A stretch of 60,416 nucleotides of DNA from Bacillus massilinigeriensis (GTDB lineage: Bacteria > Bacillota > Bacilli > Bacillales > Cytobacillaceae). Position 1 is the first letter of the stretch; every line of letters begins with the position of its first letter. The position numbers and the translations under genes were made by a program. The stretch lies in contig NZ_LT630337.1 of NCBI RefSeq assembly GCF_900117315.1, positions 3,884,211 to 3,944,626 on the forward strand, written 5' to 3'. The notes beneath the pieces are model-generated. The model made no database searches and was not told where the DNA came from. It worked only from the letters and a program-made list of their open reading frames with translations. Positions 26,761 through 34,528 of the stretch are shown piece after piece.

Positions 26761-27276
26761 CTATATCCTTTTGTTTTTAGCATCCTCACCCTTTACAGGC
26801 AATATATGTTTTTCAAACATACCCCAAATATTGTCAACCTTTTCCTTTGTCATTCCTCTAGCAATTAACTGATCTATTAAATAATCAAAACCACCCAATA
26901 AAAATTGGTTTTGTTTTTCAATTTCATCGAATTTTTGTACTTTTAGACGTAATTTCCCAATTTCTTTAGTAGCATCCTCTAAAGAGGTTGTTAATCTATG
27001 ATTTTCAATCTGTAATAATTTTATTTGTTCTGTTGCAGCTTTTAAACTTTCCTTTTCTCTAGACTTTGTTACCGGAGATGCTTTACGTTTACCATGTTTT
27101 TTGTCTCGACGTTTTTGGATTTGTTTTGCCCATTCGGGATAATTATGATAGATTGTGCTAGTACCAACGCCTGCAACCCTTGCAAATTCTGCCATAGTTG
27201 GATGCCTATCATTTTTAATGATATTATCCCAGGCTTCTTGTATTTTTTTTAAAGTGGCTTCTTTATCTCTAGCCAT
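26761..27276 (-). CDS. TnpC-like (DUF6262) helix-turn-helix accessory protein
   Basis: About 171 aa from the ATG at 27276; the frame extends 17 codons further. Residues 1-55 form one helix-turn-helix module (ATLKKIQEAWDNIIKNDRHP then TMAEFARVAGVGTSTIYHNY, PEWAKQI). A coiled-coil region with heptads (about 80-125) and a C-terminal helix follow. This matches the small TnpC-type partners of Tn554-like recombinase genes, which influence transposition frequency or orientation. The module is the same one repeated nine times in the 1081-aa recombinase upstream. The start overlaps the previous ORF by 8 bases. Confidence 0.8.
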   Translation of the reverse strand: MARDKEATLKKIQEAWDNIIKNDRHPTMAEFARVAGVGTSTIYHNYPEWAKQIQKRRDKKHGKRKASPVTKSREKESLKAATEQIKLLQIENHRLTTSLEDATKEIGKLRLKVQKFDEIEKQNQFLLGGFDYLIDQLIARGMTKEKVDNIWGMFEKHILPVKGEDAKNKRI

Positions 27277-27715
27277 TACCTTTACTTCCCTTCTGCACTT
27301 CTTGTGCCTCCTGAACAATTTGCTCATAGCGATTGATTATAGCGTTATACTGCCCTATTACTGGTGAATTAGGGGATTCCTTTAGGGTGTCTTCATAATC
27401 CTCTAAAATTAAATCTAAATCTTCTTTAATTATTGGTAAAAATTCTGGGGCAGTTAGATGGTATTTGCAACCACAGCCATCCTCACCTATCCAACATGAG
27501 TTACCTGTTGGACATCTCCCTTTTTCGATTTCTAAAAAACAATATCCAAATTCAGTAAATTGAATAAACATACCATTTTCACGAGCACGTTTTAATTCCT
27601 CTGGAGAAAGTTTATCTAACCTGATTTCTTTGTTATATATTAAATCTTTTCCATAACCCATTAACTCTTTTTTTTTCAGTCGCTTTCTGAAAATCAGCTG
27701 CTGCAACTTCATCAT
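27269..27715 (-). CDS. Cysteine-rich C-terminal ORF of the third recombinase (frameshifted?)
   Basis: The frame overlaps the end of the 447-aa recombinase by 83 bases in another phase. From about residue 17 it reads ELMGYGKDLIYNKEIRL then DKLSPEELKRARENGMFIQF. It carries a Cys cluster, GRCPTGNSCWIGEDGCGCKYH, like the zinc-finger tails of Tn554-type recombinases. No good ribosome binding site precedes any internal ATG. An A9 run on the coding strand (about 27668-27676) lies where the two frames would join. Losing one A gives a single protein of about 568 aa. So this is probably a domain of the recombinase rather than a separate gene. Confidence 0.55.
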   Translation of the reverse strand: MMKLQQLIFRKRLKKKELMGYGKDLIYNKEIRLDKLSPEELKRARENGMFIQFTEFGYCFLEIEKGRCPTGNSCWIGEDGCGCKYHLTAPEFLPIIKEDLDLILEDYEDTLKESPNSPVIGQYNAIINRYEQIVQEAQEVQKGSKGNG

Positions 27716-28976
27716 CAGTTGAATAAACTATGGTCATATCAGTCGAGAGATGTTTTGCATCATTTTGAATCGTCCCAATTCCAGCTCCACCCATACGCAA
27801 CTGCTTAAACCGAGTGTGACGAAGACTATGTAGTTTAAATTTATATATTTCACCATCCTGGATTATGTTGTACCTTTCCAAGAAACCAGGACGCCATACA
27901 CCTTCAACAGAGTTTTTATACCCATTCACCCAGTTCCTAAAGCTTTTATAATGAATTGGGTGGGCATGAGGCCCTCCCCCCGGATTCCTAAATCCCATTA
28001 CCAGAAACAATTTATTCTTGTCTTCTTCGTCTACATACTCAAGAAGGTCTTTTCTTAATTCTTTAACATATTTAACTGCTTCCCTTACTTCCTGATCAAG
28101 TGGAAAAGGTATAAAAACATCTTGTTCGTCCAAATCAGTCTTTGTTTCTTTCCATGTTAGCCAAACACCTGCTGCTTCCCCTGATGTTGGTTCTTTTAAC
28201 GGATCTTTATCAATCATCAAAACATGAGAGGTCCTTCTTCCAGATGCAATAAGGATCTTTAATGCCTGACAATAAATTAGGTAATTCTTTGCATTGGTTT
28301 TTCTATTCCCACAGTTATCTTTTGCAGTTCTTAGTATATTTTTTTGACGTTCTTCCTCCTGAGATATAGCACTCATTATTTGTTTAACAGTGTCAATAGG
28401 TACATCTTTTGTTTTATAGTCTGAATATGATCGAATGATTTTTTTTGACCTCGAAATAAAATAGGTTGGAAATCCAAAATTATCTTGGGTCATACCTGGC
28501 CGATATTTATGCATAAATTTGGAAAACCCTCTAAGATGTCCCTGCTTTTTCGCCTTTACGTCGTTTGAATCTGTCTTTGTTTTCAACCATTTCAAGAATG
28601 ACTTTCCCACATGAAAGTCGAGTTGTTTTACAGATAATATGTCCGGACGATTTTCTATTAAAAATTCAGCAAAGTTTATACAAGCCTGTAAATGATTGTA
28701 TATTGTTAAATTTGTAAACTTTTTTACCGTTAATAAATTTTCAATGTAATCTTGAACAAAATGCCTTATCCATAGTGGAAGAGAACTGAAATCCAATTTA
28801 GGTCCTCTCATAGCCAAAGTCTCACGAAAATGCAAGTCCCATATTTCACTTCTTACACTAAATCCGCAACCTGGGATGATTTCATTATTCTCGTCAATAA
28901 ATATCTTTAAATCCTGATTTTTCTCTTCCTCTACTATATTTTCGTTTCGAAACCTATTACTTAAATCCTTTTGCAA
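27633..28976 (-). CDS. Tyrosine recombinase, third of the trio
   Basis: A 447-aa recombinase. Residues about 65-170 are a SAM-like core-binding domain. The catalytic domain has the first Arg in LIASGRRTSHVLM, HSLRHTRF (H..R) and AKHLSTDMTIVYST (H and the nucleophile Tyr). Tyrosine recombinases cut and rejoin DNA through a phosphotyrosine link. Start TTG with GAGGT 7 bases upstream, immediately after the stop of the 1081-aa gene. The C-terminus ends abruptly (NGLWKRFNI) beside the A9 run. Confidence 0.82.
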   Translation of the reverse strand: MQKDLSNRFRNENIVEEEKNQDLKIFIDENNEIIPGCGFSVRSEIWDLHFRETLAMRGPKLDFSSLPLWIRHFVQDYIENLLTVKKFTNLTIYNHLQACINFAEFLIENRPDILSVKQLDFHVGKSFLKWLKTKTDSNDVKAKKQGHLRGFSKFMHKYRPGMTQDNFGFPTYFISRSKKIIRSYSDYKTKDVPIDTVKQIMSAISQEEERQKNILRTAKDNCGNRKTNAKNYLIYCQALKILIASGRRTSHVLMIDKDPLKEPTSGEAAGVWLTWKETKTDLDEQDVFIPFPLDQEVREAVKYVKELRKDLLEYVDEEDKNKLFLVMGFRNPGGGPHAHPIHYKSFRNWVNGYKNSVEGVWRPGFLERYNIIQDGEIYKFKLHSLRHTRFKQLRMGGAGIGTIQNDAKHLSTDMTIVYSTDDEVAAADFQKATEKKRVNGLWKRFNI

Positions 28977-28981
28977 GTAAT

Positions 28982-31900
28982 TTACCTCGCTTTCTTTTTG
29001 TAGGCCGTTCTCCTACGAGGGCGTTTTTCATCACTTCCGTTACCATCTTCCTTCAATTCCCTTTCTTTCTTTTTATCTATCGCATCTTCAATTCGAAATA
29101 TATATGCTTCTAATTGCTGAACTCTTCGAAGTCGAGATTGTTTAACCCTTTCTGATTTTGCTTCCTCATACTTTTTCATATACTTCTCTTTTTCTGCATA
29201 ATAAAACGGCAATTTGCGTGCTTCTACAATTAAAAAGTTGCACTCTAGACAAGAAGGTGCTCGAACACATGAATCCGCAAGGGTTTCAGTCTTTTTAGGT
29301 ACATTACAAACGCCTTCCTTTAAATCTCGTTCAGGATTGACCTCTAATGCTTTTTGCACCTCAGGTAGCTCATCTGCTATGTCATAAACTATATTCCTAT
29401 AAGCAAATGCGAGTTCAAGTGCATATACTCTTAATGCCTTAGAAACCTGGTAACTCAAATTAATTCGGTTTAAAGCTGTATAATGTCTTTCAGTTGTTTC
29501 AACTCGAGTATGCCCCAATGCTTGCCTTACAACTTCTCTATTATCAGTTGACATTGCAAGAATAGATCCAAAAGTCCTCCGTAAATTCTTACCATTAAGT
29601 TTTAGCTCATCCCTAAGCCCATGTCTCTTTTTAAAGTAATAGGTTGCGTTTTGCAAATCATTTGCAGTTGCAGCCCTAGCAATATACTTACCAGAATTCA
29701 CTCTTATATAGCAAACGGCAAATAATTTCGTGTCCAATTCTTTCCTAGCAGGTTCTGACCACTGAAGATAATATTTAATAGCATCTAATGTACTTTTATC
29801 AATTGCTACATAGCGTTCAGGCTTGTTTCCAACATCTATACAATGAATGGTATGATGTCCATTTTCCTTATCTTCTATAATGTCATCAACTTTCAAAGCA
29901 AGTATTTCCTCGGGCCTAATGCCATGTCTAATTCCTAAACGTATATAAATAACAGCAAGCATATCTGCCACACCTGAAGGTTTTTTATAAAGTGTTCTTT
30001 TAAGCGCATCGCCAACTTGTTCACAATCGACATATTCACGAGCTAATGCTTCGAGAACTTCTTCTAAATCTTTTATAGAGAGAACTTTCTTCGCATTCCT
30101 TTCAAAAGCTTTTCTCATCATATTTTTGTAAGCACCATTCTTAAACTCTCGTATTCTCTCAACAGTTTTCATAGTTACTTCAGGCCGTTCTAATTCTCTA
30201 GCAGCCACTAGAAAACCATCGGCTAAATCGGTAAGAATTTCTCTTCTCGCAGTCTCAGTTTCTACTATAGGTAAATCAGCGAAAGATATAACTTTAAGCG
30301 CCTCTTCAAATTGACCAAAATCGCTTTCTGTTAATTCATCAAAGCTATCAATACTCCGATTCTCACCTAAAATTTCACCAGTCTCTAAATCAAAAACAGG
30401 AAATGAAAGCCACTCATGAAACCTTTTTGCATTTCTAATAATTGCCCCAGTCTCGAGAATTTTGTCTTTATCGAATATAGTTTTGGCCACCGTTTGCCAA
30501 AATTCCAGCCATTCATCTGGTATGTATTCCCAGGAAAGGTTAACACTATAATCTTTCTCATGACGAGTGTAAGTAATTTGCCAATCCCCATTTGTTAATA
30601 TATATAAAATTGAATCCGAAGTATTTCTTCGCATAAATGTTTTATCTGGTTTTAGAAGTTCTAGACGTTCATTAACCTTAAAAACCCACTCTTTATAATA
30701 CACATACATATGAGATTTACTTAGTCCGGACATCTCTGCAAACTCCGTCATAGTCGGATATAAATCCTTCTCTATAATCTCGTTCCAAGCACTTTCTAGT
30801 CTTTCATTAGCACTTACAAAAACACTCTCATTACGTTGAAGAATTTTATCTGCCCATTCACGATAACTTCTTTGAATAGTGGTCACATCGACATTTGCCA
30901 TTGTTGAGAACTCACTTAAGCTTGGATATAATCCCCCACTAACAATCTCTTCCCATGTATCCTTTATTCTAGTAAGAACATCTCGCAAATCGCCATCCTT
31001 ATACCTAAAGGTTATTTTATCTGCCCATTCGGGGTAGTAATATCTGATGCTATCACCACTAATTCCCGCCATAATGCCAAATTGCATAACTGACGGATTT
31101 AGTTTTTCCTCAATTACCTTTTCCCAAGTGGCTTCAATTTTTCTTAATATACTCATTTCTTTATAGTGCTTTTTTATTTTAGTTTCCCATGTTCCATATT
31201 TTCGTGTAATTTCTTCTTCGCTTACCCCGGACATATCGCAAAACTCCGATAAATCTGGATACAATTCTTCTTTCAGAATTCTATTCCAGGTTTGTTCTAT
31301 TTTCTCTAATATTCTATCTATTTTTCTTTCGTTCTCATATCTGTTTATTATTTTTTGTTTCCATTCGGGGTACCTACTTATTTGAGTTCTAGATACACCC
31401 GAAATTTCAGCGAACTCAGTCAGAGTTGGAAATATATCTTCCTCTATAATTTTTTCCCATGTTTCTTGAATTTTCCCTATTGAAGTTACTTTTCTTCTAC
31501 CGATTCCTTTTTCCTCATACCTATTTATAACCTTTCTTTGCCATTCCGGGTGTTTGGTTAATGCACTCCTAGAAACACCTGCTATATCACAGAATTCCTT
31601 TAAATATGGATAAAGATCTTCCGCTATGATTTTATCCCATGCCTTTTTAATCTTTTCTTCTGTTCTTTTTACTTTTTTATTAATCCCTTTATCTTCATGT
31701 CTATTTAATATTTTCTGTTGCCACTCTGGGTGTTTTCTTATAGCCGTTCTTGATATACCAAATAATTCCGAGAAGTCAGTTAAATTTGGATACAAATCCT
31801 GTTCTACAATCATTTCCCAAGCTTCTTGAATTCTTGTCAGTGTTCTATCTATTAATTTGTTAGTTCCTTTTTCTTTGTATCTGTTTTGTATTTTTTCATA

Positions 31901-32227
31901 CCACTCTGGGTATCTTCGTATAGTTCGGTTTGGTACACCCGAAAGTAATGAGAAGTCCGACACACTAGGATATAAGTCTTCTACTAGGATCCTTTTCCAA
32001 GCCTCTTGAATCTTTTTTAGTGTTCTTTCTTTATCCTGTCTATATCTTACACCGTTTTGTTTATATCTTTCTTTTACCTTCTGATTCCATTCGGAATATT
32101 TTCTCAATGTATTAGCAGAAATACCTGCCAAATTTGCAAACTCAGATAAACTTGGAGATAAATTCTCATGTAATACTTTTTGCCACGCCTCTTGAATTTT
32201 ATTTATGATTTCCTTACTTTCTTTCAC
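28982..32227 (-). CDS. Giant tyrosine recombinase with nine tandem HTH modules (TnpB-like)
   Basis: 1081 aa. Residues 7-523 are nine tandem modules of 54-62 aa, each of the form IQEAWxKII..DLYPsLsEFa.mSGVS...I.r.pEW..KI..RY. The conserved Trp of IQEAW is at residues 15, 77, 137, 197, 257, 314, 368, 425 and 481. The turn (AGIS, SGVP, FGIS, AGVS, SGVS, SGVS, AGIS, ANVD, SGLS) is followed by a variable recognition-helix start. Residues about 560-930 are a tyrosine recombinase: RLGIRHGIRPEEIL, NLRRTFGS (Arg for the usual His) and ALGHTRVETTERHY (H, Tyr). A Cys cluster follows (C..C..CLEC, about 985-1005) and a basic tail. GTG start, GGAGG 7 bases upstream, abutting the previous stop. Confidence 0.9.
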   Translation of the reverse strand: MKESKEIINKIQEAWQKVLHENLSPSLSEFANLAGISANTLRKYSEWNQKVKERYKQNGVRYRQDKERTLKKIQEAWKRILVEDLYPSVSDFSLLSGVPNRTIRRYPEWYEKIQNRYKEKGTNKLIDRTLTRIQEAWEMIVEQDLYPNLTDFSELFGISRTAIRKHPEWQQKILNRHEDKGINKKVKRTEEKIKKAWDKIIAEDLYPYLKEFCDIAGVSRSALTKHPEWQRKVINRYEEKGIGRRKVTSIGKIQETWEKIIEEDIFPTLTEFAEISGVSRTQISRYPEWKQKIINRYENERKIDRILEKIEQTWNRILKEELYPDLSEFCDMSGVSEEEITRKYGTWETKIKKHYKEMSILRKIEATWEKVIEEKLNPSVMQFGIMAGISGDSIRYYYPEWADKITFRYKDGDLRDVLTRIKDTWEEIVSGGLYPSLSEFSTMANVDVTTIQRSYREWADKILQRNESVFVSANERLESAWNEIIEKDLYPTMTEFAEMSGLSKSHMYVYYKEWVFKVNERLELLKPDKTFMRRNTSDSILYILTNGDWQITYTRHEKDYSVNLSWEYIPDEWLEFWQTVAKTIFDKDKILETGAIIRNAKRFHEWLSFPVFDLETGEILGENRSIDSFDELTESDFGQFEEALKVISFADLPIVETETARREILTDLADGFLVAARELERPEVTMKTVERIREFKNGAYKNMMRKAFERNAKKVLSIKDLEEVLEALAREYVDCEQVGDALKRTLYKKPSGVADMLAVIYIRLGIRHGIRPEEILALKVDDIIEDKENGHHTIHCIDVGNKPERYVAIDKSTLDAIKYYLQWSEPARKELDTKLFAVCYIRVNSGKYIARAATANDLQNATYYFKKRHGLRDELKLNGKNLRRTFGSILAMSTDNREVVRQALGHTRVETTERHYTALNRINLSYQVSKALRVYALELAFAYRNIVYDIADELPEVQKALEVNPERDLKEGVCNVPKKTETLADSCVRAPSCLECNFLIVEARKLPFYYAEKEKYMKKYEEAKSERVKQSRLRRVQQLEAYIFRIEDAIDKKKERELKEDGNGSDEKRPRRRTAYKKKAR
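30659..32209 (-). repeat. Nine-copy protein-coding HTH repeat array
   Basis: Spacing of the module-start Trp codons is 62, 60, 60, 60, 57, 54, 57 and 56 residues. The DNA copies have diverged, so the array is old rather than a recent slippage product. The framework residues are conserved while the positions after the turn vary between modules. Confidence 0.88.
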
Positions 32228-33439
32228 CTAATAACCTCCAAAAAACTTCGTGTGCCCCCATACCTTTTCTTCAAGATGATTTCTAACTACAGCATTATCA
32301 AGATGAGTATAAACAAGGGTACTTTCGATTGAGGCATGTCCCAACAAACGTTGAACAGTATCCAACGGTACCTCCAAACTCGTCATCTCAGTTGCATAGG
32401 AATGTCTAAATATATGGGGATAAATATGAGCGTCTAACCCTACCCCATAGTCAGGATTATTCATTTGATTTAACAAATTTCGTAAAACTTCTGTAGTAAA
32501 ATAATGACCTAGTCGATCTGGGTGTATATTAGCTAGTAAAAAGGTATGATGTGATGCTTCGGGCGGTCTCTTTGCTTTCCATGAGTTTATCGCCTTTGCA
32601 GTAAAAGAAGTAATTGGAATTTTACGAAATCCAGTTTTTAAATTCACTCCAATTTTACGAAGCAATTCCTTATCATATTTCTCTTCAATTTCATTTGGAT
32701 AAGGGAGTTTAAGCCAATAATTTACTTTTCCTTCTACTTTTTCTGATTCAAGACAATCCAGTTGTAACGATACTAACTCTCCTTTTCTCACACCTGAGCC
32801 AATTAATATTTCAAAAGCACATAAATACAGGCTTCTTTGTGGAAAATCATAATAATCTTCATATGTATCATTAATCCATTTTCTAATAGCAACTATTTGT
32901 TCTCCTCTAAGAAATTCAGGTAGTTTATCTTTTATTTTAGGCAATATATCTTTTAAAACGCTTATTTCGACTATATTTTTTATCCCTCTTAGCATTCCTC
33001 CACGACGCATTATTTTCCCACTCTTAACCTTTTTTAAGAGCTTAATTTGATCACTTGGGGACATGCACCATTCTATAAAACGAATAGCAGTACCACCGTA
33101 TTGATATACAGTATTCTCAGAAAGAACTTTATTTTTGTTGTCCATGATTTCATCAGGATTATGGTTAAAATTCTTTAGATGTTTAATATAATCTTTTAGT
33201 ACCTTAGGTGTCATATCTTCGAGCATTATATCTGATTCATGCAACCAGCCATAAAAGACAAAAAGATGTTGTGTATATGAGTTAAGAGTTTGTTCTGATT
33301 TAGCCTCTTGGATTTCTTTTAAGTAATCAGTAACTTCGAGTAAAGGAAGACCATTTCTACATATCGTTCTTAATGGCTTAACCATAAAAGGTTCCTCTTT
33401 CTGTATTACCATTATTGTTTTTAATTCTAATCCTCCCAT
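32228..33439 (-). CDS. Tyrosine recombinase, first of the trio (TnpA-like)
   Basis: About 403 aa from the ATG at 33439, chosen because GGAGG lies 5 bases before it; the frame is open to 33469. Core-binding domain about 50-140. Catalytic residues: Arg in GSGVRKGELVSLQ, HIFRHSYATEM (H..R) and LLGHASIESTLVYTHLD (H, nucleophile Tyr). This is the most canonical of the three recombinases. The next gene begins at the base after its stop. The operon promoter should lie in the A/T-rich region 33470-33600. Confidence 0.88.
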   Translation of the reverse strand: MGGLELKTIMVIQKEEPFMVKPLRTICRNGLPLLEVTDYLKEIQEAKSEQTLNSYTQHLFVFYGWLHESDIMLEDMTPKVLKDYIKHLKNFNHNPDEIMDNKNKVLSENTVYQYGGTAIRFIEWCMSPSDQIKLLKKVKSGKIMRRGGMLRGIKNIVEISVLKDILPKIKDKLPEFLRGEQIVAIRKWINDTYEDYYDFPQRSLYLCAFEILIGSGVRKGELVSLQLDCLESEKVEGKVNYWLKLPYPNEIEEKYDKELLRKIGVNLKTGFRKIPITSFTAKAINSWKAKRPPEASHHTFLLANIHPDRLGHYFTTEVLRNLLNQMNNPDYGVGLDAHIYPHIFRHSYATEMTSLEVPLDTVQRLLGHASIESTLVYTHLDNAVVRNHLEEKVWGHTKFFGGY

Positions 33440-33604
33440 AAAAACCTCCATTAATTTTAAATCTTTCAAACTATTATTTTTCTTTAATTATAATGCACAC
33501 TAATATTAAGTTCCAACTAAATTATAAGCATATAATTCAATATTTTAATAAACACATAAATAACAACAAATAACCGACTTCTAAATACACATACAAAATG
33601 TATA

Positions 33605-33640
33605 GCACAATAAAAAAAGAGAGAGCATTAGCCCTCTCAC
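33605..33640 (-). terminator. Terminator hairpin between the fabZ stub and the recombinase operon
   Basis: Minus strand: GAGGGCT, ATG loop, GCTCTCTC with TTTTTTT after. It would stop transcription coming from the fabZ side. Confidence 0.65.
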
Positions 33641-33668
33641 AAAAAACACACTGGAACACCATATTATT

Positions 33669-33700
33669 AAAAACCAAAATGCATGTGTATCTTGGTTTTT
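33669..33700. repeat. Inverted repeat near the element end
   Basis: AAAAACCAA (33669-33677) and TTGGTTTTT (33692-33700), with extra flanking TTATT/AATAA pairing. It lies 40-90 bp inside the fabZ junction and could be a recombinase arm site or a second hairpin. Confidence 0.4.
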
Positions 33701-33741
33701 AGCTTAATAATCAACTAGAAACATATAATTAGAGATTAATA

Positions 33742-33761
33742 AATTATAACCCCTTATAATT
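33742..33761. other. Palindromic junction between element and fabZ (candidate att core)
   Basis: AATTATAA-CCCC-TTATAATT is a perfect 8-bp inverted repeat around four bases. It overlaps the new stop codon of truncated fabZ. FabZ homology ends exactly at its right edge (codons GVLIVE end about 33762). This is the geometry of a tyrosine recombinase core site. Confidence 0.55.
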
Positions 33762-33945
33762 CAACGATCAAAACCCCTGGCATGACCGGGTAATCAGGAA
33801 AATGTCCATTGAAAAATTCTTCATTTGCCGTGACATTTTTAATACCCACTGCTCTTTTTCCTTCTTCTACTTCTAAAATTTTATCAACTAATAAAAAGGG
33901 ATAACGATGTGGAAGGATTTCTTTCATTTGAGTAATATCTAACAT
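33754..33945 (-). pseudogene. fabZ: 3-hydroxyacyl-ACP dehydratase FabZ, truncated by insertion
   Basis: The first 62 residues are standard Fab[21 protein letters not shown], including the catalytic His in the LPHRYPFLL segment, and [17 protein letters not shown]. Then one foreign codon and a stop. FabZ is normally about 140-150 aa, so the second half of the hot-dog fold, with the catalytic Glu helix, is gone. It cannot be a full enzyme. It has a good RBS (GGAGGT). FabZ is essential for fatty acid synthesis in Bacillus, so another copy or a rebuilt copy must exist elsewhere. Confidence 0.88.
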
Positions 33946-34101
33946 TTTAGTACCTCCTACTAATATTAGGTTCTGTGTACATTGTAAAGGATGATCCCTA
34001 AAATGTCCAAATTCAATTCTAAAGAATTCTCTCTTCCTTTTTGGTCAAGAATAAATGAAGGGTTGCTTTAAATTTCATCTGATAGTTTCCATTTACTTAC
34101 A

Positions 34102-34114
34102 GGTGCCTGTCACC
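34102..34114. repeat. Half copy of the GGTGCCTGTCACC repeat
   Basis: This 13-mer equals the arm of the terminator at 44170-44210. Here it stands without its partner arm. The rest of 33946-34130 shows no gene. Confidence 0.45.
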
Positions 34115-34130
34115 CTAGTTACCCCAGTTC

Positions 34131-34163
34131 AAAAAAAGGAAGGGAGTGCTCTGTCTCCCTTCC
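34131..34163 (-). terminator. Terminator of the flhO-flhP-epuA unit
   Basis: Minus strand: GGAAGGGAG, 8-base loop, CTCCCTTCC, then TTTTTTT. Perfect 9-bp stem, 52 bp after the EpuA-like stop. Confidence 0.82.
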
Positions 34164-34214
34164 AGTGTGTGGTGACTGTTATTGATAGCGGTCACCGGGG
34201 TGGTGATTGTCACG

Positions 34215-34514
34215 CTATTTTTCTTTTTTGACTAGGTCTACCATATGTGTCCAGGTTGATTTTTGGAAGACGTCGCCGGCTTTTCCGTCGCCTAGGACGC
34301 TGTAGCCAAAAATTGCACCGATCATGACGGCAAAGACAATCATAATGGCAACAATGACGACACGAAGCCAGACGGGAATTAGGCGAACGCGAATTCTTTT
34401 TCTTCTTTCACTTAATTTTTCCGTTTGGTTCTCACGATCACGATTATGCTCACGTTCCATTTTGACTTGTTCACGTGTAACCGAAGCTTCATGGCTATTG
34501 TTGTTTACAGACAT
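34215..34514 (-). CDS. EpuA-like DNA-directed RNA polymerase subunit beta family protein
   Basis: 99 aa: a charged N-terminal half (REHNRDRENQTEKLSERRKR), one transmembrane helix (VVIVAIMIVFAVMIGAIFGY) and the tail FQKSTWTHMVDLVKK typical of the EpuA family. The database name 'RNA polymerase subunit beta' is historical; it is a small membrane protein of unknown role. It is always next to flhP and fabZ in Bacillus, as here. RBS AAGGGG. Confidence 0.8.
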   Translation of the reverse strand: MSVNNNSHEASVTREQVKMEREHNRDRENQTEKLSERRKRIRVRLIPVWLRVVIVAIMIVFAVMIGAIFGYSVLGDGKAGDVFQKSTWTHMVDLVKKEK

Positions 34515-34528
34515 ATTTTTAACCCCTT

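Larger units (their letters stand above)
26761..33761 (-). mobile_element. Tn554/RIT-like tyrosine recombinase element
   Basis: Five minus-strand frames packed end to end: 403-aa, 1081-aa and 447-aa tyrosine recombinases, a cysteine-rich ORF overlapping the third, and a TnpC-like gene. Spacing is 0-6 bp or overlapping, so one operon. The upstream side ends at a palindromic junction in fabZ (33742-33761). The other boundary is not visible. The missing 3' half of fabZ is nowhere in the window, so the element (or island) may extend left beyond position 1. Tn554 has two recombinases plus TnpC; RIT elements have three recombinases. This one combines both layouts. Confidence 0.7.
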
